Assembly: GCF_014349105.1 (NCBI RefSeq)
Contig: NZ_JACSJI010000010.1
Span: forward strand, 62,001 to 126,000
DNA from: Caulobacter sp. 17J80-11
GTDB taxonomy: Bacteria; Pseudomonadota; Alphaproteobacteria; Caulobacterales; Caulobacteraceae
DNA: 64,000 nucleotides
Direction of reading: 5' to 3'
Shown here: in pieces, positions 35,075-43,436 of the stretch
Numbering within the stretch: the stretch's first letter is position 1
How the letters are laid out: each line of letters starts with the position of its first letter
Position numbers and translations under genes: made by a program
Notes under the pieces: model-generated
Told to the model about the DNA's origin: nothing
Seen by the model: only the letters and a program-made list of their open reading frames with translations
Databases searched by the model: none

Positions 35075-38000
35075 ATGTTCGGAAAGATCGCGGGCTTCGA
35101 GTTCCGCTACCAGCTGCGCCAGCCCGTCTTCTGGGTGGTGGGCATCCTGTTCTTCCTGCTGTTCTTCGCCCTGATGGCGGCCGAGCAGTTCCATCTCAGC
35201 TCGGGCGGCAACATCCACAAGAACGCGCCCACCGCCGTCGCCATGATGCACATGGTCGGCGCCATGTTCTTCATGTTCGTCACCACCGCCTTCGTGGCCA
35301 ACGTGGTGGCGCGCGACAGCGACACGGGCTTCGGGCCGATCGTCCAGTCCACCCGCATCACCAAGTTCGACTACCTGTACGGCCGGTTCCTGGGGGCCTT
35401 CCTCGCGGCGTCGGTCTGCTTCCTGAGCGTGCCGCTGGGGACCTTCGTCGGCTCCCTGGCGCCCTGGGTCGATCCCGAGACGCTGGGGGCCAATCACCTG
35501 GCCGACTACGCCTACGGCTACTTCGTCATGGGCCTGCCGGGCGTGTTCCTGACCTCGGCCATCTTCTTCGCGCTGGCCACCGTCACCCGCTCGATGATGT
35601 GGACCTATGTCGGCGTCGTCGGCTTCCTCATCGCCTGGACGACGGCGGCGATCTCGCTGGACCGGCCCGAGTTCCGCGACACGATGGCGGTCGTCGAACC
35701 CTTCGGCCAGGCGGCGTTCGCACAGGCGACGCGCTACTGGACCGCCGCCGAGCAGAACGCCGCCGCGCCCGCGCTGGAAGGATTCCTGCTCTGGAACCGC
35801 CTGCTGTGGACCGGGATCGGCTTCAGCATGCTGGCCCTGGCCTACGTCCTGTTCCGGTTCGAGACCAAGGGCGCCAAGGCCAAGAAGGCCGAGAAGCTGA
35901 AGCGGATGACCGAGGCCAAGGCCGAGGCCCCCGCCGCGGCCGGCCCGCTGCCCAAGCCCCGCTTCGGCGCCGCGACCGGCCTCGCGCAGCTGCGGACTCG
36001 CACGAAGCTGGAGATGGGCCAGGTGTTCAAGAGCCCGGCCTTCTTCGTGCTGCTGGCGCTGGGCCTGTTCAATTCGATCGGCGGCCTGTGGTTCGCCGAC
36101 GAGATGTACGGCTCGCAGATCCGTCCGGTGACCTCGACCGTCATCCAGACCCTGAACGGCACCTTCAGCCTGATCCCGATGATCATCGCGATCTACTACG
36201 CCGGGGAACTGGTCTGGCGGGAGCGCGACCGGCGCACCCATGAGATCATCGACGCCACCGCCTTGCCGGACTGGGCCTTCGTCGCCCCCAAGACGCTGGC
36301 CATCGCGCTCGTGCTGGCCTCGACCCTTCTGATCAGCGTCGTGGCCGGCGTGCTGGTCCAGGCCATGAAGGGCTACGCCAACTTCGAACTCGGCAAGTAC
36401 CTGCTGTGGTACGTGCTGCCTCAGGCGATCGACTTCACCCTGCTGGCCGTGCTGGCGGTGTTCATGCAGACCGTCGCGCCGCACAAGTTCGTCGGCTGGG
36501 GCCTGATGCTCCTGTTCATCATCTGGGGCTTCGCCTCGGGCAGCCTCGGCCTCGACCACAACCTGTACAACTACGCCGGCGGGCCGCGCGTGCCGCTGTC
36601 CGACATGAACGGCCAGGGCGACTTCTGGAAGGGCGCGGCCTGGTTCCGGGCCTACTGGTCGGCCTTCGCCCTGCTGTTGCTGGTGATCAGCTACGGCCTG
36701 TGGCGGCGCGGGACCGAGACGCGCATGTGGCCGCGACTGCGCCGCCTGCCGCGGCGGCTCAGCGGCCCGGCCGGCGCGCTGGCCGTCCTGGCGGTGCTCG
36801 TCTTCGTCGGGACCGGGGCCTACATCTTCGTCAACACCAACGTCTGGAACGAGTACCGCAACAACAAGGACGAGGACCGCTACCTCGCCGACTACGAGAA
36901 GGCCCTGCTGCCGTTCGAGAAGACGCCGCAGCCGAACGTGGTCAGCGTCAAGCTCGACCTCGACCTGCACCCGCACGAGCCGCGGCTGCACGCGCTGGGC
37001 GGCTACGTGCTGGAGAACCGCACCGACAAGCCGCTCGACGCCGTGCACCTGCGCTTCGACCGCGACGTGAAGATCAAGCGCCTGGCCATGGCCGGCGCGC
37101 GGGAAGAGAAGACCAAGTACGAGCGCTTCAACTACCGGATCCTCAAGTTCGACCGGCCGCTGCAGCCGGGCGAGTTCCGCACCCTGGTGTTCGAGACCGA
37201 GCTGTCCCAGCGCGGCTTCAAGAACCGCGGCAACACCACCCGGCTGGTCGACAACGGCACCTTCGTGAGCAACGCCGAGTTCGCGCCGCAGGTCGGGATG
37301 AACCGCAACGGCATGCTGCAGGACCGGGCCAAGCGCCGGAAGTACGGCCTGCCGCCCGAACTGCGTCCGGCCAAGCTGGAGGACGCCAGCGCCTACGGCC
37401 GCAACTACATCGGCGCCGACTGGGTCAACGCCGACATCACCGTGACCACCGACGCCGACCAGACCCCGATCGCGCCGGGCTACAAGATCAGCGACGTGAC
37501 CAAGGGCGAGCGGCGCACCGCGCGCTTCCGCACCGAGGCGCCGATCCTGCACTTCTTCTCGGTGCAGTCCGCCCGGTACGAGGTGAAGAGCGAGACCTAC
37601 AAGGGCGTCGAGCTCGCGGTCTACTACGACCGCCAGCATCCCTGGAACGTCGACCGGATGATCTCGTCGCTGAAGTCGGGGCTGGACTACTACCAGGCTG
37701 AGTTCGGCCCCTATCAGTTCCGCCAGGCGCGGATCATCGAGTTCCCGGGCTACGCCGACTTCGCCCAGGCCTTCGCCAACACCATGCCGTACTCCGAGGG
37801 CATCGGCTTCGTCGCCGACTTCCGCGATCCGGAGAAGATCGACTACGTCACCTACGTGACCGCCCACGAGCTGGGCCACCAGTGGTGGGCGCACCAGATC
37901 ATCGGCGCCGACGTGCAGGGCTCGACCTCGCTGTCGGAGACCCTGGCCCAGTACTCGGCCCTGATGGTGATGGAGAAGACCTACGGGCCGGACAAGATCC

Positions 38001-38656
38001 GCAAGTTCCTGAAGTACGAGCTGGACAACTATCTGCGCTCGCGCGGCGGCGACGTGATCGGCGAGATGCCGCTGATGCGGGTGGAGAACCAGGGCTACGT
38101 CCACTACCGCAAGGGCTCGCTGGTCATGTACCTGCTGAAGGACGAGATCGGCGAGGAGGCGGTCAACCGCGCGCTCCGCAACCTGCTCCAGAAGCACGCC
38201 TTCAAGGGCGCGCCCTACCCGACCTCGAAGGACCTGGTGGCGGCGCTGCGCGCCGAGGCCGGGCCCGAGCACCAGCAGCTGATCACCGACCTGTTCGAGA
38301 AGATCACGCTCTACGACCTGAAGGCCAAGGACCTGAAGTCGAAGAAGCGGGCCGACGGCAAGTGGGACGTGACGGTGACGGTGGAGGCGCGAAAGCTCTA
38401 CGCCGACGCCAAGGGGGCGGAGACCGCCGCCCCGATCCTGGGCGAGAGCTTCGACCTGGGCCTGTTCACCGCCGAGCCGGGCAAGAAGGACTTCGACAAG
38501 TCCGACGTGATCCTGTTCGAGCGCCGGCCGGTGAAGTCGGGCCGCCAGACCTTCACCTTCACGGTGGACAAGGCGCCGACCTGGGCGGGCGTGGACCCGT
38601 ACAACAAGCGCATCGACCGCAACTCGGACGACAACCTGACCAAGGCCGGGGCGTAG
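35075..38656 (+). CDS. ABC permease fused to an M1-family metallopeptidase
   Basis: 1193 residues. The first 590 form an ABC-2-type permease in two halves of about six helices each (first helix near 15-35; a second set begins around 320 after a Lys/Ala-rich linker at 265-290). A further helix near 570 leads to a large periplasmic domain containing the zinc-peptidase motif HELGH (931-935) and a downstream glutamate in SLSETLAQYSA (Glu955). Here 19 residues separate HExxH from that Glu, against 18 in classical M1 enzymes; as far as I recall the ABC-fused subgroup shares this. It is coupled to the ATPase upstream and followed by a terminator. Substrate unknown. Confidence 0.88.
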   Translation: MFGKIAGFEFRYQLRQPVFWVVGILFFLLFFALMAAEQFHLSSGGNIHKNAPTAVAMMHMVGAMFFMFVTTAFVANVVARDSDTGFGPIVQSTRITKFDYLYGRFLGAFLAASVCFLSVPLGTFVGSLAPWVDPETLGANHLADYAYGYFVMGLPGVFLTSAIFFALATVTRSMMWTYVGVVGFLIAWTTAAISLDRPEFRDTMAVVEPFGQAAFAQATRYWTAAEQNAAAPALEGFLLWNRLLWTGIGFSMLALAYVLFRFETKGAKAKKAEKLKRMTEAKAEAPAAAGPLPKPRFGAATGLAQLRTRTKLEMGQVFKSPAFFVLLALGLFNSIGGLWFADEMYGSQIRPVTSTVIQTLNGTFSLIPMIIAIYYAGELVWRERDRRTHEIIDATALPDWAFVAPKTLAIALVLASTLLISVVAGVLVQAMKGYANFELGKYLLWYVLPQAIDFTLLAVLAVFMQTVAPHKFVGWGLMLLFIIWGFASGSLGLDHNLYNYAGGPRVPLSDMNGQGDFWKGAAWFRAYWSAFALLLLVISYGLWRRGTETRMWPRLRRLPRRLSGPAGALAVLAVLVFVGTGAYIFVNTNVWNEYRNNKDEDRYLADYEKALLPFEKTPQPNVVSVKLDLDLHPHEPRLHALGGYVLENRTDKPLDAVHLRFDRDVKIKRLAMAGAREEKTKYERFNYRILKFDRPLQPGEFRTLVFETELSQRGFKNRGNTTRLVDNGTFVSNAEFAPQVGMNRNGMLQDRAKRRKYGLPPELRPAKLEDASAYGRNYIGADWVNADITVTTDADQTPIAPGYKISDVTKGERRTARFRTEAPILHFFSVQSARYEVKSETYKGVELAVYYDRQHPWNVDRMISSLKSGLDYYQAEFGPYQFRQARIIEFPGYADFAQAFANTMPYSEGIGFVADFRDPEKIDYVTYVTAHELGHQWWAHQIIGADVQGSTSLSETLAQYSALMVMEKTYGPDKIRKFLKYELDNYLRSRGGDVIGEMPLMRVENQGYVHYRKGSLVMYLLKDEIGEEAVNRALRNLLQKHAFKGAPYPTSKDLVAALRAEAGPEHQQLITDLFEKITLYDLKAKDLKSKKRADGKWDVTVTVEARKLYADAKGAETAAPILGESFDLGLFTAEPGKKDFDKSDVILFERRPVKSGRQTFTFTVDKAPTWAGVDPYNKRIDRNSDDNLTKAGA

Positions 38657-38681
38657 GGGTTCGAGCGCTGAAGGACTGAGA

Positions 38682-38707
38682 GGGGCGGCTTCGGCCGCCC
38701 CTTTTTT
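38682..38707 (+). terminator. intrinsic terminator after the permease-peptidase gene
   Basis: The same GGGGCGGC-TTCG-GCCGCCCC stem-loop as at 34025, followed by TTTTTT, 25 bases after the stop codon. Confidence 0.92.
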
Positions 38708-38713
38708 GTTTGC

Positions 38714-38736
38714 TCCCTCTCCCCTTGCGGGAGAGG
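38714..38736. repeat. half-copy of family B repeat
   Basis: CCCTCTCCCCTTGCGGGAG followed by AGGGTTCGCG, a small palindrome matching the end arms of family B repeats, placed just after the terminator as at 34055. Confidence 0.6.
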
Positions 38737-38750
38737 GTTCGCGTTAATCC

Positions 38751-38889
38751 GTCATCCCGGCCGTAGCGGAGCGAAGCGCAGCGGAGAGCCGGGACCCAGC
38801 AAGCGCGACGCGTGTTGCAGCCCGCGTCTCGCAGCGTTCAGGTCGAGTTGCTGGGTCCCGGATAAGCGCTGCGCGCTTTCCGGGATGAC
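38751..38889. repeat. family C long inverted repeat
   Basis: 139 bases bounded by GTCATCCCGG at the left and CCGGGATGAC at the right, with inner pairing of AGCCGGGACCCAGCAA and TTGCTGGGTCCCGGAT. The centre is a less paired GCGTGTTGCAGCCCGCGTC. It carries no open frame. Only one copy lies in the window; the compact palindromic form suggests a genome-wide intergenic repeat. Confidence 0.75.
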
Positions 38890-38919
38890 GGTCGTTAAAT
38901 GCGATAGGCCGCGGGATCT

Positions 38920-40032
38920 TCACGCGTTCGCCGGCTTGGGTGGGCGGTAGAGCTTGCTCCAGTAGAAGTCCTGCACCATCCGCGAGGCCCTGGAGCGCAC
39001 CGCCTTCAGGGCGGCGCGGCCGGCCAGGGAGTTCCCCCGGACCAGGCGCAGCAGGGCGCGCTGGCGGCCGCCCATCCTGGCCTTGTACTCCTCGTCGCCG
39101 TGGCCGAAGTCGAAGCTGCGGATGCCCGCGCCGTAGCACCAGCCGATCAGCTCCTCCATCAGAAGCCGCCCCGGGGAGAGCCTGGCCACCGGCCCGGCCT
39201 CATAGGTCGGCATCAGCCAGTAGAAGGTGTCGCTGGAGACCATGCCCAGGTGCGTCGCCACGATCCGGTCGCCGACCTTCAGGGCCGAGAGGTGGGCCTG
39301 CTGACCGAAGTCCTCGCGGGCGGCGACCTGGGAGAAGTAGGCGCTCCAGCCGGGCGTCTGGAAGTAGTCCTTGCCGGCGGTCTCCAGGTAGCGCCGGGTC
39401 TTCTGCTCGACCATGGCGTCGAAGAACTGGCGCGCGACCAGCGGCTCCCGGGCGATCTCGAACGACACCGGCCCCAGGTCCTGCAGGCGGCGGCGCTTGC
39501 GGCGGCTGTCGACGGCGTAGGGGTTCAGGCCGCGCTGGTAGTCGTCGTAGGCGCCGTCGAGCGGCAGGGCCCAGCCGGACTCCGAGCTCGAGCCAGACAG
39601 CCAGCGCAGCGGGTTCGGCTTGCCCTCGATCTCGGCCGGCATCTTGTCGAGGTCGGCGATGTCGAAGGCCGGCAGGGCCGCGCGCAGGGCGGCCCACAGC
39701 GCCTGGGCGCCCTCCCAGTCGATCTCTCCCGCGGCCGGGCCGAGCCGCACCGGGCCGGCGTAGTCGACCACGCCGCCGTCCAGGAAGGTGAGGGTCTTGA
39801 GGCCGTAGCGGCGCTCCAGCCCCAGCGGCAGCAGCATGACGCGGCGGCCGTCGTCGGCGCCGACCCGCACGAACACCGGCTCGGTGCGCCGGGCCTGGCC
39901 CATGGTGTCCAGCCACAGCGACAGATAGGCCGGCGACTGGAACAGGCAGGCCGCGCCGGGGTCGCCGCCGGCCGGCTCGGCCCAGGCCGCGGCCCACTGC
40001 GAAAAGCTCAGGGTCTCGACCTTGAACGCCAT
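38920..40032 (-). CDS. BioF2-like (CelD/FemAB-type) acetyltransferase
   Basis: 370 residues with the double-GNAT layout of the BioF2-like domain: DSRRKRRRLQDLGPVSFEIA in the middle, then FFDAMVEQKTRRYLET and the C-terminal core LSPGRLLMEELIGWCYGAGIRSFDFGHGDEEYKA. Relatives are found in exopolysaccharide and cellulose clusters (CelD) and probably acylate sugars or lipids; the acceptor is not known. The gene stands alone between repeat-filled spacers, opposite in strand to its neighbours. Confidence 0.82.
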   Translation of the reverse strand: MAFKVETLSFSQWAAAWAEPAGGDPGAACLFQSPAYLSLWLDTMGQARRTEPVFVRVGADDGRRVMLLPLGLERRYGLKTLTFLDGGVVDYAGPVRLGPAAGEIDWEGAQALWAALRAALPAFDIADLDKMPAEIEGKPNPLRWLSGSSSESGWALPLDGAYDDYQRGLNPYAVDSRRKRRRLQDLGPVSFEIAREPLVARQFFDAMVEQKTRRYLETAGKDYFQTPGWSAYFSQVAAREDFGQQAHLSALKVGDRIVATHLGMVSSDTFYWLMPTYEAGPVARLSPGRLLMEELIGWCYGAGIRSFDFGHGDEEYKARMGGRQRALLRLVRGNSLAGRAALKAVRSRASRMVQDFYWSKLYRPPKPANA

Positions 40033-40114
40033 GTCAGCTCCCCGTCCGCCAGGCCCCGAGCTGAGCGGTGATGGAGCGGAACAGCGGGTGCGGGGGGTAT
40101 GTTCCGGGAACGCC

Positions 40115-40300
40115 AGATCTCCCCCCTCTGGGGGGAGCCGCCCGCGCAGCGGGCGTGGGGGCTCCAGCGGAGCGCGGCGTGAGCCGCCTCACATCCCGTC
40201 ACCCTCGGGACAAGCCCGAGGGTGACGATGTGGGATCGTCGCGCTCCGCTGGAGGCCCCCACGCCGCCTTCGGCGGCTGCTCCTCCGAGGGGGGAGATCT
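40115..40300. repeat. family A long inverted repeat
   Basis: 186 bases starting AGATCTCCCCCCTCTGGGGG and ending GAGGGGGGAGATCT. Outer arms pair (CCCACGCCGCC / GGCGTGGGGG-type, CTCCAGCGGAGCGCG / CGCGCTCCGCTGGAG), and the inner core contains CACCCTCGGGACAAGCCCG. It fills most of the 314-base spacer between the acetyltransferase and oxygenase genes. No coding potential. Confidence 0.85.
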
Positions 40301-40346
40301 TAGGTTGCCCTTGGCGCCCCGCCTCGGCTCTGGTCTGTTCCGGCGC

Positions 40347-41450
40347 ATGAACGCTTCCGCTCCCATCACCGTCGAGGCCCTGTATCAGCGGGCCCTGGCC
40401 GGCGACACCGCCGCCCAGTTCGCCCTGGCCCGCGTACTGGACCGCGAGGGCCGCCACGACCAGGCGGTGGCCTGGCTGCAGCGGGCGGCCGACGCGGGCG
40501 ATGCGGCCGCGGCCGGCTGGCTGGGCGCGCGCCTCTTGGTCGGGCGGGCCGCCCCGTTCGCGCCCGACGCCGGCGCGGCCCTGGTCGAGCGCGCGGCGCA
40601 GGGAGGCTCGGCCGAGGCGCAAGTGCGGCTTTCGGTGCTGGCCGCCACCGGCGCCGGCCGGCCGCAGGACTGGACGGCGGCGCTGGACTGGCTGGCCCGC
40701 GCCGCCCAGGGCGGCGACGCCGGCGCGCGCACCCAGCTGGCCCTGCTGGCCGCCCTGTCGTCCCGCCCGGCCATCCCGGGCGCGGTCGACCCGTGGGCGA
40801 CGGCGCGCGCGCAGATCAGCCTGGACGCCTGGCTGACCCCGCCGCCGGCCGAAGTGCTGTGCGAGACCCCGCACGTGGCCCGCCTGCCGGGCTTCCTGCA
40901 TCCGGCCATCTGCGACTGGCTGATCGAGCGGGTGCGCCCGCGCCTGGCCCCGGCCCGGGTCTATGACGCCGAGGCCGGCGGGCGGCGCGAGCACGAGATG
41001 CGCTCCAACACCGGAGCCGGCTTCGGCCTGCTGGACACCGACCTGATCCTGGCCCTGGTGCGCGCCCGCGCCGCCGCCGCCGCCGGCGTGCCGGCCGCGG
41101 TGCTGGAGCCGACCAACGTGCTGCACTACGAGGTCGGCCAGACCTTCGAGCCGCACTTCGACTTCGTCGATCCGGAGGTGGCGCACTTCGCCGACGACCT
41201 GCGCCTGCGCGGCCAGCGCACCACGACCCTGCTGGTCTATCTGAACGACGACTTCGAGGGCGGCGAGACCGCCTTCCCCGACGCCGGCCGCAGCTTCCGC
41301 GGGGCCAAGGGCGACGCGCTGATCTTCCGCAACGTCGACGCCGAGGGGCGCCCGGACCGGGCCAGCCTGCACGCCGGGACGCCGCCGACGCGGGGCGAGA
41401 AGTGGCTGCTGTCGCAGTGGATCCGCGACCGGGCGCAGCCGATCGTTTGA
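40347..41450 (+). CDS. Sel1-repeat 2OG-Fe(II) oxygenase (prolyl 4-hydroxylase type)
   Basis: 367 residues. Residues 10 to 150 are Sel1/TPR-like helical repeats (AQFALARVLDREGRHDQA, AWLQRAADAGDAAAAGWLG, WLARAAQGGDAGARTQLA). The C-terminal 190 are a P4Hc double-stranded beta-helix with iron ligands His270 and Asp272 in EPHFDF and distal His342 in SLHAGTPP, then RGEKWLLSQWIR with the 2-oxoglutarate-binding basic residue. It should hydroxylate a protein or small molecule using O2 and 2-oxoglutarate; the target is unknown. The ATG at 40347 lies just after the repeat element, and the upstream in-frame region is repeat sequence. Confidence 0.85.
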   Translation: MNASAPITVEALYQRALAGDTAAQFALARVLDREGRHDQAVAWLQRAADAGDAAAAGWLGARLLVGRAAPFAPDAGAALVERAAQGGSAEAQVRLSVLAATGAGRPQDWTAALDWLARAAQGGDAGARTQLALLAALSSRPAIPGAVDPWATARAQISLDAWLTPPPAEVLCETPHVARLPGFLHPAICDWLIERVRPRLAPARVYDAEAGGRREHEMRSNTGAGFGLLDTDLILALVRARAAAAAGVPAAVLEPTNVLHYEVGQTFEPHFDFVDPEVAHFADDLRLRGQRTTTLLVYLNDDFEGGETAFPDAGRSFRGAKGDALIFRNVDAEGRPDRASLHAGTPPTRGEKWLLSQWIRDRAQPIV

Positions 41451-41460
41451 GCGCGGCGGC

Positions 41461-41720
41461 AGATCTCCCCCCTTGGGGGAGCCGCCCGCGCAGCGGGCGT
41501 GGGGCCTCCAGCGGAGTGCGAGCTATCCACGTCGTCACCCTCGGGCTTGTCCCGAGGGCCCAGCGTTCAGCGCGCAATACGGCCCGACACGTTCGCGCAC
41601 CGGATGACTGGGCCCTCGGACAAGCCCGAGGGTGACGGGTGGTGGAGCGGAGCTCGCGCGCTCCGCTGGAGCCCCCCATCGCCGCTTACGCGGCTCCCTC
41701 CCCCCGGCGGAGGGAGATCT
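41461..41720. repeat. family A long inverted repeat
   Basis: 260 bases from AGATCTCCCCCCTTGGGGGA to GGAGGGAGATCT. It contains the paired core CACCCTCGGGCTTGTCCCG / CGGACAAGCCCGAGGGTG and the CTCCAGCGGAG / CTCCGCTGGAG arms. Longer centre than the 40115 copy (adds CCCAGCGTTCAG and CCGGATGACTGGGCCC). Fills the space between convergent genes. Confidence 0.85.
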
Positions 41721-41729
41721 ATTCGCCCC

Positions 41730-42146
41730 CTACTGCACCGTCGCCTGCAGCATGGTCAGGGCCTGGCGGCAGAGGTCTTCGCACCGGTGGCAGGCGTCGG
41801 CGCACAGGCGGCAGTGCGGGTGGTCGGCGGCGTGCATCGAACACTCCTGGGCGCAGGTGGCGCAGGCGGTGGCGCAGGTCTCCAGCAGGCGGATCAGGGT
41901 CGGCGTGTTGGCCCCGGTGCGGCGCGTGGCGGTCGAGCCGGTCGCCAGGCAGATGTCGGCGCAGTCGAGGTCCAGCCGGATGCACTGGCGCAGGCGCACC
42001 ACGTCGTCCTCGCCCAGGCACGCGTCGGCGCAGGCGATGCAGATCTGGGCGCAGTCGTAAGCCGCCTCCACGCAGCGGGTCAGGATCTCCTGCCCCGGCC
42101 CGCCGCGGGCCTGGGGATGCAGGGTCATCATCTGCTGGACGTGCAT
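41730..42146 (-). CDS. four-helix-bundle copper-storage protein (Csp-like)
   Basis: 138 residues with 17 cysteines in C-x3-C, C-x2-C and related spacings along helices (DCAQICIACADAC, DCADIC, TCATACATCAQEC, HCRLCADACHRCEDLC). This is the pattern of Csp/DUF326 proteins that line the core of a four-helix bundle with Cys to hold many Cu(I) ions. There is no signal peptide or Tat motif, so it resembles the cytosolic Csp3 type. Start ATG 42146. An SOS-type LexA box lies 120 bases upstream but points to no clear partner. Confidence 0.88.
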   Translation of the reverse strand: MHVQQMMTLHPQARGGPGQEILTRCVEAAYDCAQICIACADACLGEDDVVRLRQCIRLDLDCADICLATGSTATRRTGANTPTLIRLLETCATACATCAQECSMHAADHPHCRLCADACHRCEDLCRQALTMLQATVQ

Positions 42147-42390
42147 GGGGGACGCTCCGGGACTGGCGGTGTGGGAAGTGCGCCGGCAACGGGCGCGCGG
42201 GGGGCGCGGTTCCGGGGGTTTTGGCGTTTTGTCCGAACAGGATTTCCCGGGGCGGCGGGAAAAATGTTCACTTAATGTTCTCTTTTTGCTTGACCGGCCC
42301 GGGGCGGTCGGCTATCCCCCCGACACGGTGGACGGCTGCGCCTGAGGCGCGGGCTGACCGGATTTCTCCTGACATTGCGACCGCGTGAAC
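42147..42390. other. intergenic region with orphan SOS promoter
   Basis: Contains the promoter of the Csp gene (minus strand) and, at 42255-42295, an A/T-rich island unlike its surroundings that carries a LexA box. No open frame of reasonable length follows on the plus strand before the family B repeat at 42391. Confidence 0.6.
42266..42280. promoter_or_regulatory. LexA (SOS) box, GTTC-N7-GTTC
   Basis: GTTCACTTAATGTTC is an exact match to the alphaproteobacterial LexA operator GTTC-N7-GTTC with an A/T-rich spacer. On the plus strand a TTGAC hexamer-like sequence follows at 42289-42293. The nearest plus-strand gene is the small terminase at 42627; the nearest minus-strand start is Csp at 42146. 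Confidence 0.75.
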
Positions 42391-42603
42391 CTTCTCCCCT
42401 TGAGGGAGAAGGAGGGACCCGCGCGCCGGAGCGAAGCGCAGGCCTGCGCGGGAGAATGAGGGGTTTCGCGACCTCTCGGCCCAGCGGCGGCTTGGCGCGA
42501 GCTCGGAGAGCGCAGCGCGACCCCTCATCCTCCCGCGCGGACCTCCGGCCCGAAAGGGCCTCCGGTGCGCGGGCTCCGTCCTTCTCCCTCAAGGGGAGAA
42601 GGG
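42391..42603. repeat. family B long inverted repeat
   Basis: 213 bases, left arm CTTCTCCCCTTGAGGGAGAAG, right arm CTTCTCCCTCAAGGGGAGAAG (each written with its own small hairpin). Inner arms are GAGAATGAGGGGTTTCGCG and GACCCCTCATCCTCCCGCG. It separates the LexA box from the small terminase gene. Confidence 0.85.
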
Positions 42604-42626
42604 TTCTGAAAGCTTGGAGCTCCCCC

Positions 42627-43436
42627 ATGCCGCGACCTTCGGATTACCGCGAGCACTACGGGGCGGTGGCGGAGGCGGCGCTGGCGGAGGGGGCGAGCCT
42701 GAGCGAGGCGGCGGCGGGGTTGTGCGTGGGGGCGCGCACCCTGCGGCGGTGGGCGGCGGCGTTTCCGGCCTTCGGCGCGGCGCTGGCGCGGGGGCTGGCC
42801 GAGGGCGCGCGCCGGCGGGCGCAGTACCGGGACGGGTGCGCCGGGCGGGTCGAGGCTCTGCTGGCGGAGGGCCTGTCGGGGCGGGAGGTGGCGGCGGAGC
42901 TGGGCGTGTCGCCGGCGACCCTGGCGGACTGGCGCGCGGCGCACGCCGACTTCGCCCAGGCCTGGGCGCGCGGGACGGCGCAGGCCCGGCGGCGCGGCAT
43001 TTCGGGCGGGACTCGGTATCGGCCGGAGTTCTGCGAGATCGCGACGGCGTGCCTGGCCAAGGGCTGGTCGCAGACGGTGCTGGCCGACGAGCTGGGGGTC
43101 AGCCGCAGGACGCTGGCGAGCTGGATCGAGCGGCACGGGGCGTTCGCGGAGGCGGTGGAGCGCGGGCGGATCAAGGGCGCGCGACTGTGGGAGAGCCGGC
43201 TGGAGGCGGTGGCCGCGGCCGGCAGCGTGCAGGCCGTCATCTTCGCGCTGAAGCGGCTGGATCCGGAGCGCTGGGATGCGGAGCGGGCCCCTTCCACCGC
43301 CTTCGGCGGTCCCCCACCCCCAAAGGGGGAGGAGAGGGCCACGCGGATCGAGACGGTGTTCGTGGAGCCGAAGCCCGCGCTCCCCTCTCCCCTTGCGGGA
43401 GAGGGAGGGGCCCGGCGCGAAGCGACGGGAGGGTGA
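42627..43436 (+). CDS. phage terminase small-subunit-like protein with three helix-turn-helix units
   Basis: 269 residues. Three successive HTH segments are visible: GASLSEAAAGLCVGARTLRRWAA (24-46), GLSGREVAAELGVSPATLADW (about 85-105) and GWSQTVLADELGVSRRTLASW (about 150-170). Then comes a helical part ending in IFALKRLDPERWDAE, typical of small terminases that recognise packaging sites. The last 50 or so residues are translated intergenic repeat (PPPPKGEE and [13 protein letters not shown]), so the original stop was probably near 43290. The large terminase follows 245 bases on. Assignment rests on that neighbour and the HTH plus KRLDPERW block. Confidence 0.7.
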   Translation: MPRPSDYREHYGAVAEAALAEGASLSEAAAGLCVGARTLRRWAAAFPAFGAALARGLAEGARRRAQYRDGCAGRVEALLAEGLSGREVAAELGVSPATLADWRAAHADFAQAWARGTAQARRRGISGGTRYRPEFCEIATACLAKGWSQTVLADELGVSRRTLASWIERHGAFAEAVERGRIKGARLWESRLEAVAAAGSVQAVIFALKRLDPERWDAERAPSTAFGGPPPPKGEERATRIETVFVEPKPALPSPLAGEGGARREATGG

